From the NCBI GenBank assembly GCA_009746045.1, contig RPFO01000213.1:1668578-1732577 (forward strand): a stretch of 64,000 bases of DNA, given 5' to 3'. The stretch comes from Mesostigma viride (taxonomy: Eukaryota; Streptophyta; Mesostigmatophyceae; Mesostigmatales; Mesostigmataceae). Both the position numbers and the translations under genes were made by a program. Below, one piece after another: positions 1-14,417 of this stretch. Each line of letters starts with the position of its first letter. Positions within the stretch are counted from its first letter, which is position 1. The notes below the pieces were generated by a model. That model did not search any database, had not been told where the DNA came from, and was given only the letters and a program-made list of their open reading frames with translations.

Positions 1-1598
1 TGGTATTTTATTATTTTTGGCATGTGTGAAAAACAGCGTTTTTGTACTTGCAAGAGCATAAAAATTCTAAAGCATGTCAGATATGGGTTGTGAGTGGCTC
101 TAATTTTTGGCCACCCACGACCTGCTTGGAAAATATCATGGCTGGCCTGAATTGATGTGTGCATTGGCTGGGGCATACTGTGCCCTAATTAGCGTCTTTT
201 TCTATTTTTAGCGCGATACCGGCGCGTGGTTGGGGGTAGAACCTTCAATGAATGCATGGATAACTCACTAAACATGTTATTTAGGGCCCCTAATCATGGC
301 TGGGCATAATTCAATTGAGTTCATATTGAAACAAGTGTATTCCAGTTTTGGGGGGTTTTGGTGGCACACCTCCCCTTAATCGATCCGACTTGCATGCTAC
401 CGGCCGGAATCCCAGGGAAAATGCAATTCGTTTCGCAAGCTTCCGACCTAGCTCTTGGGATATTACAGCTAGCTAGCGTATCTGATCTGTCTTCCGGGTC
501 TGTGCGGGGCAGGTGGCCAGCCAGGTCTGGGGCATGCATGCGCCTATGCCTATGATGAATGTGGAAGACAAAAGGTAACTTGAAGCGTACAAATCTTCAT
601 CGCGCCGAATCTGCTGTGAGATTGAAGAAACATTTGAACCTCGATCTCAGCGAAGTGCAAACTTGAAATTATAATAAGATGCCATGTCAGGGAAAATACA
701 TACCAGATGCACATTTCAGGCGGGATCTCGAATTCTTTGTATAATTTACATTACTACAGATCTTTATTAAATTAAAAGGCTATGGAACAGGAATCAAATA
801 CTGAGGTAGTGGGCTCAGACAGGACACCGATGGCGCACTGTCGGCCAAATAAATAAGCCTGTCTCACGACCTGCAGGCCTAGTGGGCAGGTAATGAGTTT
901 GAGGAAACTATACACGCCGCCCATCTGTACTTGGTTGGAACTGTTGCTGCCGAAGACACTGCGGATACATCACAGCGGAATGCCAAAGCAAAAGTAGGGT
1001 TAAAGTTTCACGGTCAGGACCGACCCAGAACCAACCTGATGAGGCCTGCCATGTGATGCTTGTCATGAAGATTGCTCATGCGCTACCATCCGTTCAGATT
1101 GACTGCGCTAGGGGTTGGTGAGGCTGCGTACGTGGGGGAAGCATGACACAAGCACCGTAGGCGCCATTTATTTTCCAATATCTGCACCCTGAATCTATGA
1201 CGATTTATATTTACTGACAAGTCGCAGGATCAATGTCAAGCTTTCAAGACAATTCATCAGCCTTGGCCAGCATGGCCAGTATTATTGCATGTGTGTGGGG
1301 CAAAAGAGACATGAAAGATCTGCACTTTTTTCACGCCCCTGGGCTTGGGATCATTTAGTTCACTATTTGTTGCTTGCCTCGACAATTAAGGTCTGCACAA
1401 AGGCTTCAAAAGGAAACACTTACTACTGCAATATATACATGCAGAATGACAACATGAAATCTACACATCTGGGAATGGCGGAGGGGGCCATCTAACTCAT
1501 GACTATGAAAGGAAAAGTGGATTGGAGCCAGGGAAGGTTCTAATGGAGATACAAGCAGGCAAAGGGTCTACTGCATGGATCTCACTTATGCCCCCTAC
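1..1598. other. 3' flank of the VPS39-like gene; no exon placed
   Basis: This stretch should contain the last short coding exon and 3' UTR of the minus-strand VPS39-like gene, because the exon at 1599-1769 ends in a splice donor just after the zinc-finger-like motif. Several acceptor-like CAG sites occur on the minus strand, but no following reading frame resembles the short family tail convincingly. Small open frames here look like chance. No repeats of note were seen. Confidence 0.4.
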
Positions 1599-4500
1599 CT
1601 TGTAGCACAGGATGGACTCATCCGGGAAGAGCGCAAACATGTTGGTGCCAATGTGGGAGTAGCACGTGTGGCAGCAGCGCTCCTCGTTGATGGTCACCGT
1701 TCGAGCGCGGGATGACGTCAGCGCGACCCGGCTGGACAGGTTGATGGAACGCTGCAGGTTCTTGGCAACCTACAGTCGTCCATGGAGCAAAGGGAGGCAG
1801 TGTTACGATTAGCCTGCCGCAGTAGCACCCCAGTGGCAGCTGTGAACATACAGAAAACTCTCTGCTTGGACTGACAGAGTGCAGTCAAGTTTATAGCCTA
1901 TTAAACCACAATCCTCGTGACAAAGGTATAATTAGGAGCAGCAAACCTCTGGCAATAACTAGCCCTTGTATTTGCCAGGTGAAGCTTCAACAAGAAAAGG
2001 TCCAACATATCTGTGGATCATCGGGCTCCACAGGAAATGCGGCAACGCCTTGCGGCATAAACTGCGCATTCAACGGTCCCAGGCGATCCCTGGCATACGT
2101 TTCCCATGCATGTTGTAAGTGCGGCAGTTCATTGTCAACACAGTGAACGGGAAGCATGAACAAGTGTCACACTCCACATGATGACGACCGACACTCCTGC
2201 TGGCAATTCATGGTCAGTAGACCAAATCATGAAACATCGCGTCCTCATCAAATCGTGGCACCACGAAGGAGTTCCGCAGGCACCTGCCTCACCTGGTTGG
2301 TGCGCCGCTTGTGCACCAGCTCCTTAATGATGCGGCCTAGCGTCTTCTCACCCAGGTGCAGCGGCACGTCGGGCGGGAGAGACTGAGGGACCAGGCATGG
2401 CGAAGGGAAATGATTGTATGGCCAAGATGTAAATGGGGCACAAGTCCAACAAAAAATTTACTTTCTAAAAATGGGTTGGAAGATCCTGATCGCGGGCATG
2501 CAGGGTGGGGCCTGGACGAATGTGTAGTGTTCTGGATTAACAGCGTTTCTGCTAGCGGTCCGGATCCCTCCCATCCTTAGTAGACACACTGTTTGGGAAC
2601 TTGCATCGGATAGATTATGAGGCAGCCACCAATGATGAGATGGCCAGCAGAAGTGTGTTACTGCTCGTAAAGCAGCCATGCCATGGATCCGACCAGTCGG
2701 TGCGCAGAGTATCGGACCAGTCCATGTGCAGAGTCAGCATGCGAGAAGGGCATGAGTATGGAGCGACTTACTGGCTTGTGACCCCTAGAGCTATTCGATA
2801 ATATATCATCGTACTGGGTGTTGAGCACGCCTTCCTTGCTAACAACCTTACTACCATACCAATGAATGGAAAGATAGGTGTCAGGACATACTTTGAAACA
2901 TGTCAAAATAGCAAGCACGATGTGAAAGCCATGCCTTTCAATGCGCCAGAATTTTAGATGGATGTCAACCTGCGCGTGTGCAACATCCTAGGTCTTCGCA
3001 TCATAGGCGCTTGCATGCATACGATGCTACGGGAGCACCGCACTTAAGCGTCCCAATCGCGGCTAAACATATGCCCATGAGTGGCCAGGCATGCAGGGCT
3101 AGGCAGACATGGAAGCATCAATGGCCAGGTAGGCACCTCCACTACTCCCATGACTGGCTAGCTAAAAACTCCCCGCGCATGGCTATAAATAGACCACCCA
3201 CCTCCAGCACGCGCAGCGGGTGCATCTGGTTCCCCCGTCGCTCGATCAGATGAAGCGCGCGCTCAAACTGGGCAGGCGTGCCGGGCGGTGGTTTAAGGTA
3301 CACATGTAACAGGCTGGTGGTGGCATGCACAGGCGGAGACACGGCGCACAGGTTAGCAAGCAAATGATGCCTGCCAGTACCCAGGCAGAGAGCAGACATG
3401 CGGTGCCAGGTGCCACTTTGCGACGCAGGGCTGTGTGTTCTTTGGCTGACTGGGGGCTTGCAGGGAAAAAAAAATAGGGAGTAGGCTGCAATACTCCAGC
3501 GCATACTGAAGCGTCTGGCCTTGTCATCTGCAACCACGATTATCTGCCTGCCGTGGCAAGTGAAAATGTTGTAACCCGAGCTTCCCAAACCACCATGCCC
3601 ATCCAACTAAGAACGATGCGGGGTATGGGAACCCTCACACCTGCAAGGATGGTGACGGCCAGTCAAGGATGTTGCAGGTGATATGCATGGCCGTCCACCT
3701 GCGGCAACCAATGGGCGGACCCACCTACTCTACCAGGCCGAGTGTGCGGGTCTTGATATTTGTTTGGAAGTAGCTTGTCATCGTGAGCATGTCACGGGTC
3801 ACGGTGTTGCAGGTGTCCTAAGCTAGAGCAGCAGCACCAGCAGAAGCGCTTTATATACTCCATGCGCACATCCATCGACACAAGCAAGGAAATACTCCAC
3901 CTATGCCATGCACACGTGGACACAGGGGTAGCAAGCTACTGAGGGGTCCACCCACCCGTCGATACATGAAACAGTTGGCGGGAGACCGGACTATTATCGT
4001 AGACTGGGGCTCAAAAATCGAGTTCGATTTTTATTATGAGTAGCGCAATCGACAGATCTCCGTGAGGGGATCCTGGACTATGCCTTAGATTCCGGAAATT
4101 CCGTTTTCAGTTGAGCGATAGCAGGCCTACAAGACAGGTAAAATGGCTGTAGGCTGCCCCCTGAGCATCAAATGGGCCAAAGTCCAGCCAGGCCAAGTAG
4201 TTCATGAGTCAGGTCATTTTCAAGTTTAAGTAGCGCAATCGACACATCTTGATTAGGGCACTCAGAATCTGCATGTCACATGGCAGGCATTGTCCATAAT
4301 TGAGCGGCATGGACGAAACCCTGATACTCGCGACCCCAAACATTAATCAATTCGCCAAAATAAGCTTTTTTTCTGCGGCAGTCCATTCTCTCGCCAACTG
4401 TTTCACATGTCCATACAACACGCCCAAACAACAGCAAGAGAGCGGCATGTCCACGTACTCCATGTACACGTCGCCCCCCTCATGCTCCTCGCAGTAACGA

Positions 4501-7500
4501 TCTGCCGCCGCGTGGTCCCCTAGCAGGCTGTGTGTGTGTGGGGGGGGGGGGGGAGAATGATAATGTTTCAAAAGCGGAGGGTGTGCATGCATGCAAGCTA
4601 CCATTTCTAAAGAAGCCCATGGCAGCAGGGGTAACAAGCAAGCGGAGGGGTTGGCGGACAGGCGATGATGTTGGTGGATCTATGAACGAGAGAGGAGCGC
4701 ACGTGCACCCAATGTCCATGTCAGAGAACGGGGTGGAACCGGGCGGGTGGGGGGGGGGGGTAAGAAAGGGGTTCTAAACAAGGGCAGACAGGGTTGGCCC
4801 ATGGTACTTTCTGACCACAGCCTGTCCTTCCCAGCCAGCAGAGCAGGCGTTAGAGCACGGCATCCCATCCATTATAACCATGTTATCTGTCTGATGGAGA
4901 TTGATGCAAGCGCAGTGATACCGGCGCACGTCACAACGGCCATGCCCATAAAAAGCGATAGGCCCGCAAGGTATCTCCGACGTGAGAAAGAACCCTGACT
5001 TAAGCAAGCTGAAATGTGCGGTGCTGGTCTCTTCTAGATAGCTTCCTAGATAGAGTTGCCTACCTATTGCTGCTTCCTTTACTACGACCGGTGGGTTTTA
5101 ACCAAGGCCACGCCCTGCCGTAACCCTAGCCTTTGAAAGGCCTACTTACGTGGCAAGCACGCAGGCAGGCATATGCATTTACTAGTTAGCGTCATCTTAC
5201 TCACATGGCAAACATGACGGCATGTTTAGTACTTGAGAGAGTCATGTTACTCGCATGGCATGCACGAAGGCATATTTTATTGACAGCTAGCGTCATAGCA
5301 CTCACATGGCCAGCACGAAGAGCGCTGACGGGTGGTCCCTGGCCTTGCCATACAGGATGACCTGGCATGTGTGCGCGTGTTGTGTGAAGGGCAAGATGGT
5401 AAGCTCAGGCAGTCCAGTTAGAACAATCCAACCAACCACAGTGCCCAGTGGGGATGGCGCGACCAACCACGATGCGAGCACACCACACGAAAAAGAGCTA
5501 GTACGAGAAAAAAAGGCGGGTTACGTAAGGCTGTTCCATGCGGGAGGTCTTAGTGGCGGCTCTTGCATTGACGCACAAAAGGCTTGGTGCATTGCCATTG
5601 ACGCACAAGAAGGGCAGCATGATGAGGGACGCCGGGCAGCACGGCGCAAGAGGCACCCACGAGAAGAAAACGCGGGGAAGGAACATGAAGATGAAGATGA
5701 TGAGGAGGAGGACAAAAAATAAGAGGCAGGGCGAAACACACCCACCTGTTCCCAGTAGAGCTGCGACCCCTTCACCGCCGCCAGCACCGTGGCAACATCG
5801 TAGCGTGCCGACGGTGCCCGGAGGAACCGCAGCAGCCGCTGCCGCATGCTGCCACCAACCCGACCTGCCGGCGCCGACAGCTCACCACTTGCCGACCCTT
5901 GAACCAATGCCTTCCCTCGGTCTGATGGGCTGGCAGCACCATCCACAGGCCCTCCCCGCAGCTCCCTGTCACCTTCCGTGTGATGGTATACACCACCCGT
6001 GGCGTGGCTGATGACCTCTACAGGGCGTTCGGCCTCGTCGAAGCCTGTGCTGTCAAGGGACGCGGTGGCAAAGGGTGACGTACGCAAGTGTGCTAGCGTG
6101 CCGTTGACCAACGCGAGGGCCAGCTCGGTGTGGTGGCGCGGCTCCTGTGGGTCACCCTCAATGAGATGCTCCAGGTAGCTGTCGGCCGTGGCGGAGGGAA
6201 GGAGGAGCAAGGAACCGCGTCACAGTGTCGCAGGCACTAGTGCGTAAGGAACAAGGAATGGCACACGGGCGCGACACAGCATCGCAGACACGAGTGTGTA
6301 AGGGATTCGGGCGTAAAGCTGCTCGCGGCAACCTTCTTGTATGGTACGGCTGACGCTGTGCGTGGAGTGCTTGCCTCGTTGAGCCAGGGGATAGAACACG
6401 CGGGGGGCCTAGGATGGCTGCCGTGCCGTGCAAAAGTGAAATGTAATGGGACAAGAAAGGATCTACATTCTATGTGTGACACACCGAAAGTAAGGTGGCC
6501 CTGCATGCCATGCAGCCAACCGCCAACGGCCATGCCACATGCATCGGTTTGCATTGGCGCCGGCAAGTGCCCGGACTTGCTTCACCATTGGTCATTTTAC
6601 CGTGCTTCACATGCATCACCAGGATAAGTACCCGCCCCTTCAGGCCAGCAGGGCCTGTTGACGACAATGGCAAATGCCCTCTAAAATTTGTGGGGAATGC
6701 ACAGCCTTCCCTGGCTACTTTTCTGGCTACAACTCCGCCCCGACGACACAAATAGTATAGGAACCGGAGGTCAGGTCTCTATTATCTAGACCCTCGAGCT
6801 ATGATCTCGGCCTGCAGATAAAAGGTCAGGTCTCCGACCCCATGCTTATTCCACACCTTGCCTATGATCTACACATGCCTTCACCCCCGCTTTGCAGGTT
6901 CCGCCAGGACAGCCTATGCTCGAGCAACAGGCCCAGAGTGCTTCGTGAGGGACGTACCGGCTCGTCAGGTCATCACCCAGCGGCCGCACCAGAGGAAGGA
7001 CTTGATCTGCATGGGTCGGGGTTTGGGGGCAGTTTGGGGCATCAAGGTGGGTCACACCGGAGCGTTGCTGCAGAGCAAAGAAAACTTGACAACGGTTCAA
7101 GCCGCGAATGATCACTGAAAGAAACAGGGGGGAAATGTGCATCTTGAGAGTAAGGGATTTGGACCCCGTACCTGGCTTCAAGCGGCTCCTGTGCTGCTTG
7201 GAGGTGAAGACTTGGATCGCTGCCTCTGCAAGCCCTTTCTTGAGAAGCTGAAAAATGCCACGCGAGTCGCATGCCAATCAGGAATCATGGAAGCACACCA
7301 ACGGCGTTACGGGTGTCAGGTCAAAAGCAGGCGCGTGGCATCATGATTGAGAAATATAATGGAACATGGCAGACGTCATACAGTGCCGCAAGCGACAACA
7401 AATGCGCACATAAAACAAAGCACTTCCAGTTACACTTCAATCTTCATGTCCGAGGCAAACATACCAAGACATGCAGCAACTGCGGGGCATTTTATTCTAA

Positions 7501-10500
7501 CAGAAGTAAAAAATGTTGCTGGGCCGGGATATGTTACAGAAAAGTTAGGATTTTCTAGCGTGCAGGTAAGTTATAGAAAACCATCCACACACAGCCAATG
7601 CCTGTTCCAGCCACGCGTTCTTGCCTGCAGTCATCCCCACGTGCACGACTTGACAATGGTCAATTAGACGTATGAGCACTATGACTAGTATGGCAAATTG
7701 ATAAGAATAGCATGAAGTAAAAGCCCGTGACCGACCCCCACAGACAGGAGGGGTTGGTCAGGAACTAGGTGGTAGTAAATTATCATCATGCTCATCAGCA
7801 GCACCCACCCATTCGCCGTACTCCAACACCACCGCCCCATCCTTGGCGGCCTCCAACACGCGCTGCATCTCGCGCAGGGCCTCCGCACTAGATACCACCA
7901 GCTGGCCCGGCACCCGCCCTCTCCCATCATCGCTGATAGGCCGCGGCGGTGTCCTCACATCCACCGCCATACCTCCGCTGCCCAAAGCACCGCCGCCCTC
8001 CACACCATATCCCCCCTCCAGGCCTGCTGTTGTGCCGGATGGCAGCACCCGAGGGCTACCCGACAAGGCCGTTGCATGGCCAGCAGAAGAGGCTGCCTCC
8101 ACAGCTCCCGCAAGATGGTGGGGCGCTGGTGGAGCCTCGGCAAGGCGCCGCCAGGTGTCGAGCGCACGTCGCACGTCGCCCTTGGCCTCGAGCAGCCGCG
8201 CCAGTGCCACGTGGCACCCGGCGGCGGCCAGTACGGGCTCTAATTCTGGCACTGTGCACGCATTGTCGGGGGATGAGAGTAATGCCTCCAGCCGAGAGTA
8301 TTCATTGAGCTCCGTGAGGAGCATGGCCAACAGCAGGTCGACCTGGGGTGAGCGAAACGGATGGGACCCAGGGAGATTGCGGGAGGGATGAAGGTAAGGG
8401 AGAAGAAGTGGTGGGGGGGTGGGGGAGTGATGGGTAGAGATCGGGCAGAGGGCAGAGGGCAGTGTGCAGAGGGCGAGAGCGAGGAAAGGAGCATAAGAAA
8501 TGAAGGGATGGGAAGAGGCAGGGGCAACACCCAACTTGAAAAAGGAAAAACAAACCATTACAGGAAGCCGGTGACATACATGCAACAAGAACGCACGACA
8601 TGCACAGTAATGACATAAGGCAATGGCACCATTTGCCGACTCACCTCCCCCAGTTACACCCCCCCCCCCCCACTTCTAACCCCCCTGCCCTCACTGACAG
8701 ACTTTGCCGACTCACCTCCCCCAGTTACCCCCCCCCCACACACACTTCTAACCCCCCTGCCCTCACTGACAGAATTTGCTGACTCACCTCCCCCAGTTAC
8801 CCCCCCCCCCCCCACTTCTAACCCCCCTGCCCTCACTGACAGAATTTGCTGACTAACCTCCCCCAGTTACCCCCCCCCCCCCACTTCTACCCCCCTGCCC
8901 TCACTGACACAATTTGCCGACTCATCTCCCCTGCTTAACCCCCCCAGACTTACCAACATGCCCACCCACCCACCCCTACTGATTCGCCGACTCACCCCCT
9001 TCTTCTGGTCATCGTCAAGCACTCGTCCCGGCTGCGTCCTCACAGCCTGCAGATAGTCCGCCATCGCCCGCTGGCCTCTCCGCACGTGGTACGCGACCAG
9101 CTGCCCCTCCGTCTCCCACCGATAGTGCGATGCTGATGCTGGCAAGCCGGCAACTGCATCGCCCACCCTGTTCCCCCCCATCCCGGTGCTTTTCGACGCA
9201 TGTGCCCCAGCACTCCCTGCTGTGCTTGACCCTGTACTCGCCGCTGATGCGGCTGACGAAATGGCCAGGGTCTGGCTGTCGTCGCTGAGGGTGTATTCGG
9301 CCTCACTGGCCCACAGCACAAGGCCCGCACGCATGGCGAGGAGGCCGCTCTGGACAACCTCTTCGATGGGCCGCGGCGGTGGGTGCATGCCGAGATAGCG
9401 CTTCGCAGGCACCCGCTTGCGCCACCTGTGCGGGCGCCAAGGGCAGGCATGCGAGGAACAAAAGGGATGACGCCAAACTTGGACACTTCAAATGGGTAAT
9501 GCGCAATCGCCAAACTTCAGAGGTACAAAGAATCTTTGGCAATAGCCACCATCGGCCGAATGCAGCAGGGCAAAACATTCGCCTGGAAAAAAAAAAAGTA
9601 GAAACAGCATGAACGCTTGACTGGTGCGCAGAAAGACGATAATAAGGCCCTAAGTAATGTCAGAAGCCAGCAATAACAGTGCAAAGCAATAGCATAAATT
9701 TGGATGTGCGACCAACAGGTGGCTGACGTACCACCGTGTCAGTTTCGGGAAGAAGGGGAAGAGCTCTGCGGGCTCCACCGCGAGACAGCGCTGGAAGTGG
9801 TCAAACTGCAACCACCAGATCACACGACGAGGACGCCATGCATCCATACGAGGAGATGCAGAGACACACAAGCCCGTCACGTCTTGAGCAGCCCAGGGAA
9901 AGCGCAACAGGACTACGTTTTGCTGGGGTTGCCTTGCACAGCTGGTTCAGGTGGTTACCAACAGGTAAAAGGGACAGGCGGAATGAAACCCGGTTAGGAG
10001 CATGCAATCCCAGTTGACAGGTAGTGCGTTTAATTGCAAGTGCTGGCTGGTAGCGGCACATGTGCGGCCCCGATGGACCAGGACAAAGGGGAGTCATGGA
10101 GCCAGGGCCAGAAACAAGTGCAGCATGATCGCAAGCACCTTGGCGCCTCCTTGCCTAATGCTCCCCAAAACCTTTGGGCCACACTAATCGGCGCCTTCAT
10201 TTCACCCTTGCCTTGATGACAAGCAAAGGTTTACTGTTGAGCTGGCGGGATGGGGATAGGGGTGGGGCCAGCAGCGCCCCCTGGACATGGTCGATTGTCG
10301 GATCGGGAAATGCGAGCCCTTGTCGGCGTCGACAGCATAAACCAGATCAGCACTTCATGGCAGGCCATGACACGTGATTAGGGTACATACCGAAATACGC
10401 ATAGGGAGCTAGCCATGACAAATGATTAGGGAACAGCATAGGGAGCTAGCCATGACAAATGATTAGTGGACAGCATAGGGAGCTAGCAAGATATAAAATT

Positions 10501-13500
10501 GCGAGCTCATTGGCTGCGGGGGTAAACCACAAGTCAAGGACACTCTAAAGCACATCCTGTGGCCACTCTACCGCGACAACGCACCGCACGAGGGAAGTCC
10601 AGGTCATGGAAGCTCACGAAACCGGCCTCCGCCATGAGGCCGTTCAGCAGCGACACGTGCGGCACCGCGGCAGGACCACCAGCATGCATCCCCGCGCCGC
10701 CACTTGCTGCTGCCGCCGCCAACCCCGTGCTGGTTGGCCGCCCCTGCCGTTCTGTCCCGGCTGCCAGTAGTGACTTGGCAATATCTGCCTCGTCGGCGAG
10801 CCCGGTGGTGACCGCTTGCTCCGCCAGGTGTATCGCGTCCTCAAATAACTTCTGGCGGAGCAGCTCCATGATTTGGGACGTGACGTCGACCGGCATCAGG
10901 CACCACAGCTGGCAGCAGAACAGGGAGAGAACGTGGTGGCAGAGAAGCGAGAGGGTGTGACACGCAGCCAGGCCATGCTCAATCAGAAACAACCCACCCC
11001 TTCCTCGTTGTTGCAAAGCTTTAACATCAGTATTGATGACTACCCCTCATCCTACACATTGTCTACGGCCCTTTAAAGAAAGAGTGCTTCACAGTACTCC
11101 CGACAGAGGCATAGGGCTAATTACTTCCATCTAAATAATCGTAGCACTTCTAAAACTATAGCACCAGAAATACAGCAGCTGTATATTGCAGCTTTATGCC
11201 AGTTCACCAAACGCATAGTGCGCAAAAAAACTGCACATAACCATGCATGTACGTATCACCCAAATATTCCTAGCACTAGGCGGAAGTTGCCCACATAATA
11301 ATGCTTATGCCTTATGAGAAAGTGGAAATGATGGTTATCTGGCAGGGATCAGCCATGATTGCGACAACAAGCGGTAGTCCTGTCATGCACTTCCCCAGAC
11401 ACTCAGCTCCACTTTCTACCCCGGCCGCCCCCCGCCCCCCATAAACCCGACAATAACATGTCAAACGCATCCATTTGGTCTGTGGCCATGATCCTGCACG
11501 CCTGCGACGACAGCCATGTCGTGGCCGGCAACCACAACCGGGCGGCATGCCAACTATTGATCGCAAAATTTGCCAACGATTCACCCAGAAATTCACAGCA
11601 GCTACCAACCACCCTTCGAACACAGATCACCATGAAGGGTTAGCTACCCACGGCCCAGGCAGCAGATCAAGAGCTGCCCGGTCGGGAGGTTGCCACGTAG
11701 GAGACAACCCAGCGGTACGATGGTGAGCCATTACATATCTGAGACCGACCGGACCCCACGTACCGCGTTGCCGGCCGCCACCACCACGCGCTGTCCGTCA
11801 TCATCTGCCACCATCTGACAGCCGCATACCGGCATGAGGCAGGGCGACAGCAAAGGGGCAGCAAGTGGGGCAGCAAGAGGGGCAGCCGTCGAAACTTAGT
11901 CGTGCTCATTAGAGGCATGCAGGGTCCATGAAGGCCATTCGGGACATGCATCACAGTAGGGGCAGCAGGGGCAATAGGGGCAATAGGGGCAGTAGGGGCA
12001 GTAGGGGCAGTAGGGGCAGTAGGGGCAGTAGGGGCAGTAGGGGCAGTAGGGGCAGTAGGGGCAGTAGGGGCAGTAGGGGCAGTAGGGGCAGTAGGGGCAG
12101 TAGGGGCAGTAGGGGCAGTAGGGGCAGTAGGGGCAGTAGGGGCAGTAGGGGCAGTAGGGGCAGTAGGGGCAGTAGGGGCAGTAGGGGCAGTAGGGGCAGT
12201 AGGGGCAGTAGGGGCAGTAGGGGCAGTAGGGGCAGTAGGGGCAGTAGGGGCAGTAGGGGCAGTAGGGGCAGTAGGGGCAGTAGGGGCAGTAGGGGCAGTA
12301 GGGGCAGTAGGGGCAGTAGGGGCAGTAGGGGCAGTAGGGGCAGTAGGGGCAGTAGGGGCAGTAGGGGCAGTAGGGGCAGTAGGGGCAGTAGGGGCAGTAG
12401 GGGCAGTAGGGGCAGTAGGGGCAGTAGGGGCAGTAGGGGCAGTAGGGGCAGTAGGGGCAGTAGGGGCAGTAGGGGCAGTAGGGGCAGTAGGGGCAGTAGG
12501 GGCAGTAGGGGCAGTAGGGGCAGTAGGGGCAGTAGGGGCAGTAGGGGCAGTAGGGGCAGTAGGGGCAGTAGGGGCAGTAGGGGCAGTAGGGGCAGTAGGG
12601 GCAGTAGGGGCAGTAGGGGCAGTAGGGGCAGTAGGGGCAGTAGGGGCAGTAGGGGCAGTAGGGGCAGTAGGGGCAGTAGGGGCAGTAGGGGCAGTAGGGG
12701 CAGTAGGGGCAGTAGGGGCAGTAGGGGCAGTAGGGGCAGTAGGGGCAGTAGGGGCAGTAGGGGCAGTAGGGGCAGTAGGGGCAGTAGGGGCAGTAGGGGC
12801 AGTAGGGGCAGTAGGGGCAGTAGGGGCAGTAGGGGCAGTAGGGGCAGTAGGGGCAGTAGGGGCAGTAGGGGCAGTAGGGGCAGTAGGGGCAGTAGGGGCA
12901 GTAGGGGCAGTAGGGGCAGTAGGGGCAGTAGGGGCAGTAGGGGCAGTAGGGGCAGTAGGGGCAGTAGGGGCAGTAGGGGCAGTAGGGGCAGTAGGGGCAG
13001 TAGGGGCAGTAGGGGCAGTAGGGGCAGTAGGGGCAGTAGGGGCAGTAGGGGCAGTAGGGGCAGTAGGGGCAGTAGGGGCAGTAGGGGCAGTAGGGGCAGT
13101 AGGGGCAGTAGGGGCAGTAGGGGCAGTAGGGGCAGTAGGGGCAGTATGGGTAGTGAAGTTCGCCGCGAGTGAAAGTGATACTACTATCAGTGCAAGTGCA
13201 TACCATCGACACCCGAGAAATTTGGTATGGTTTTGTGCTGTGTTCTAACATGACACATGTGTGGGAGAAAGCCATGACGCGAACGGGTAGTGCTGCCAGC
13301 TCACCTTGATGGGTGCAGGCTCCTTGGAAGGCGATGGTGACGGCAGCGGCAGCGGCAACGACTGCACCAACTCGGACGTCCCGCGGTCATATACCTCCAC
13401 CGTGGACCCCACCACTGCCAGGACGTGCAGGGGTCCCTGGGCCATTGCACATGGCGCCTGCCATTCACACCAACCAGGCATTGTGTTAAGGATTCAGGGA

Positions 13501-14350
13501 GACACCAAGCACGAGGCACGGAAGCGATATGCAGTTTCGATATGGTGCTAGTAGGTATGGCCGCTAGCGGTGGTGGTGGACAGGGGGAGGAAGGCAATCA
13601 CAAGAAGGTAAAAACACGGCACAGCAATAATTGGGAAACCCAAGCATACACTGGGACGAATCCAATCACAACCGAGGCAAGCCCACGCCCAAACGGGGGC
13701 CAATCCATGCCGATGTGGGGGGGCCATGGGCAGAGGTGTCCCCTGCCCCGTCCTGCCATGACTTCCTTGTCCCGCTAGAGCTCACAAGGCAAACCCCTTG
13801 TGAGCAGCCAGCCCGCCATGGTCCAGGTGAACCCGCCGCCCTAGCCTCTTACCGTGCTCGTTGGTACTAGTAAGCGCGTACAAGGCCACATCATCGCCAT
13901 GCCACGACTATCCCTCACGCATCTGCACAGGTAGTGGAGACAACAGGCAATCCACTATGTAAGAAGAGAGGTCCTTTCCCACGCCCCAAGGAATGGAGTG
14001 GTGGAGTTCTTGGAAGAGTGGTAGGTCTTATGACGTGTATTGAAAGAAAGACGTGCCGTACCTGGTAACCGCTACCGGTGTGGCACCCAAATACAATCCC
14101 TGAGGAAATCTTCCTCCTCCTTCTCCTCCTCCTCCTCCTCCTCCTCCTCCTCCTCCTCCTCCTCCTCCTCCTCCTCCTCCTCCTCCTCCTCCTCCTCCTC
14201 CTCCTCCTCCTCCTCCTCCTCCTCCTCCTCCTCCTCCTCCTCCTCCTCCTCCTCCTCCTCCTCCTCCTCCTCCTCCTCCTCCTCCTCCTCCTCCTCCTCC
14301 TCCTCCTCCTCCTCCTCCTCCTCCTCCTCCTGCTCCTCCTCCTGCTCCTG

Positions 14351-14417
<67 letters not shown>

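Noticed and set aside
5521-5745. Extension of VPS39-like exon 5746-6178 past the donor, giving a Ser-rich tail
   Set aside because: The donor CAG|GTGGGT fits the next exon in phase and homology; the tail is translated intron.
11896-13275. Long open frames with Cys-Pro-Tyr or Gly-Ser-Arg repeats
   Set aside because: They are translations of the pure 9-bp array, lie inside an intron flanked by phase-matched VPS39-like exons, and are open on both strands as expected for such a unit.
14040-14100. Candidate missing VPS39-like exon ending at GGTTACCAG (minus strand)
   Set aside because: It has plausible splice sites, but its phase does not fit the flanking exons and the translated residues do not resemble the family.
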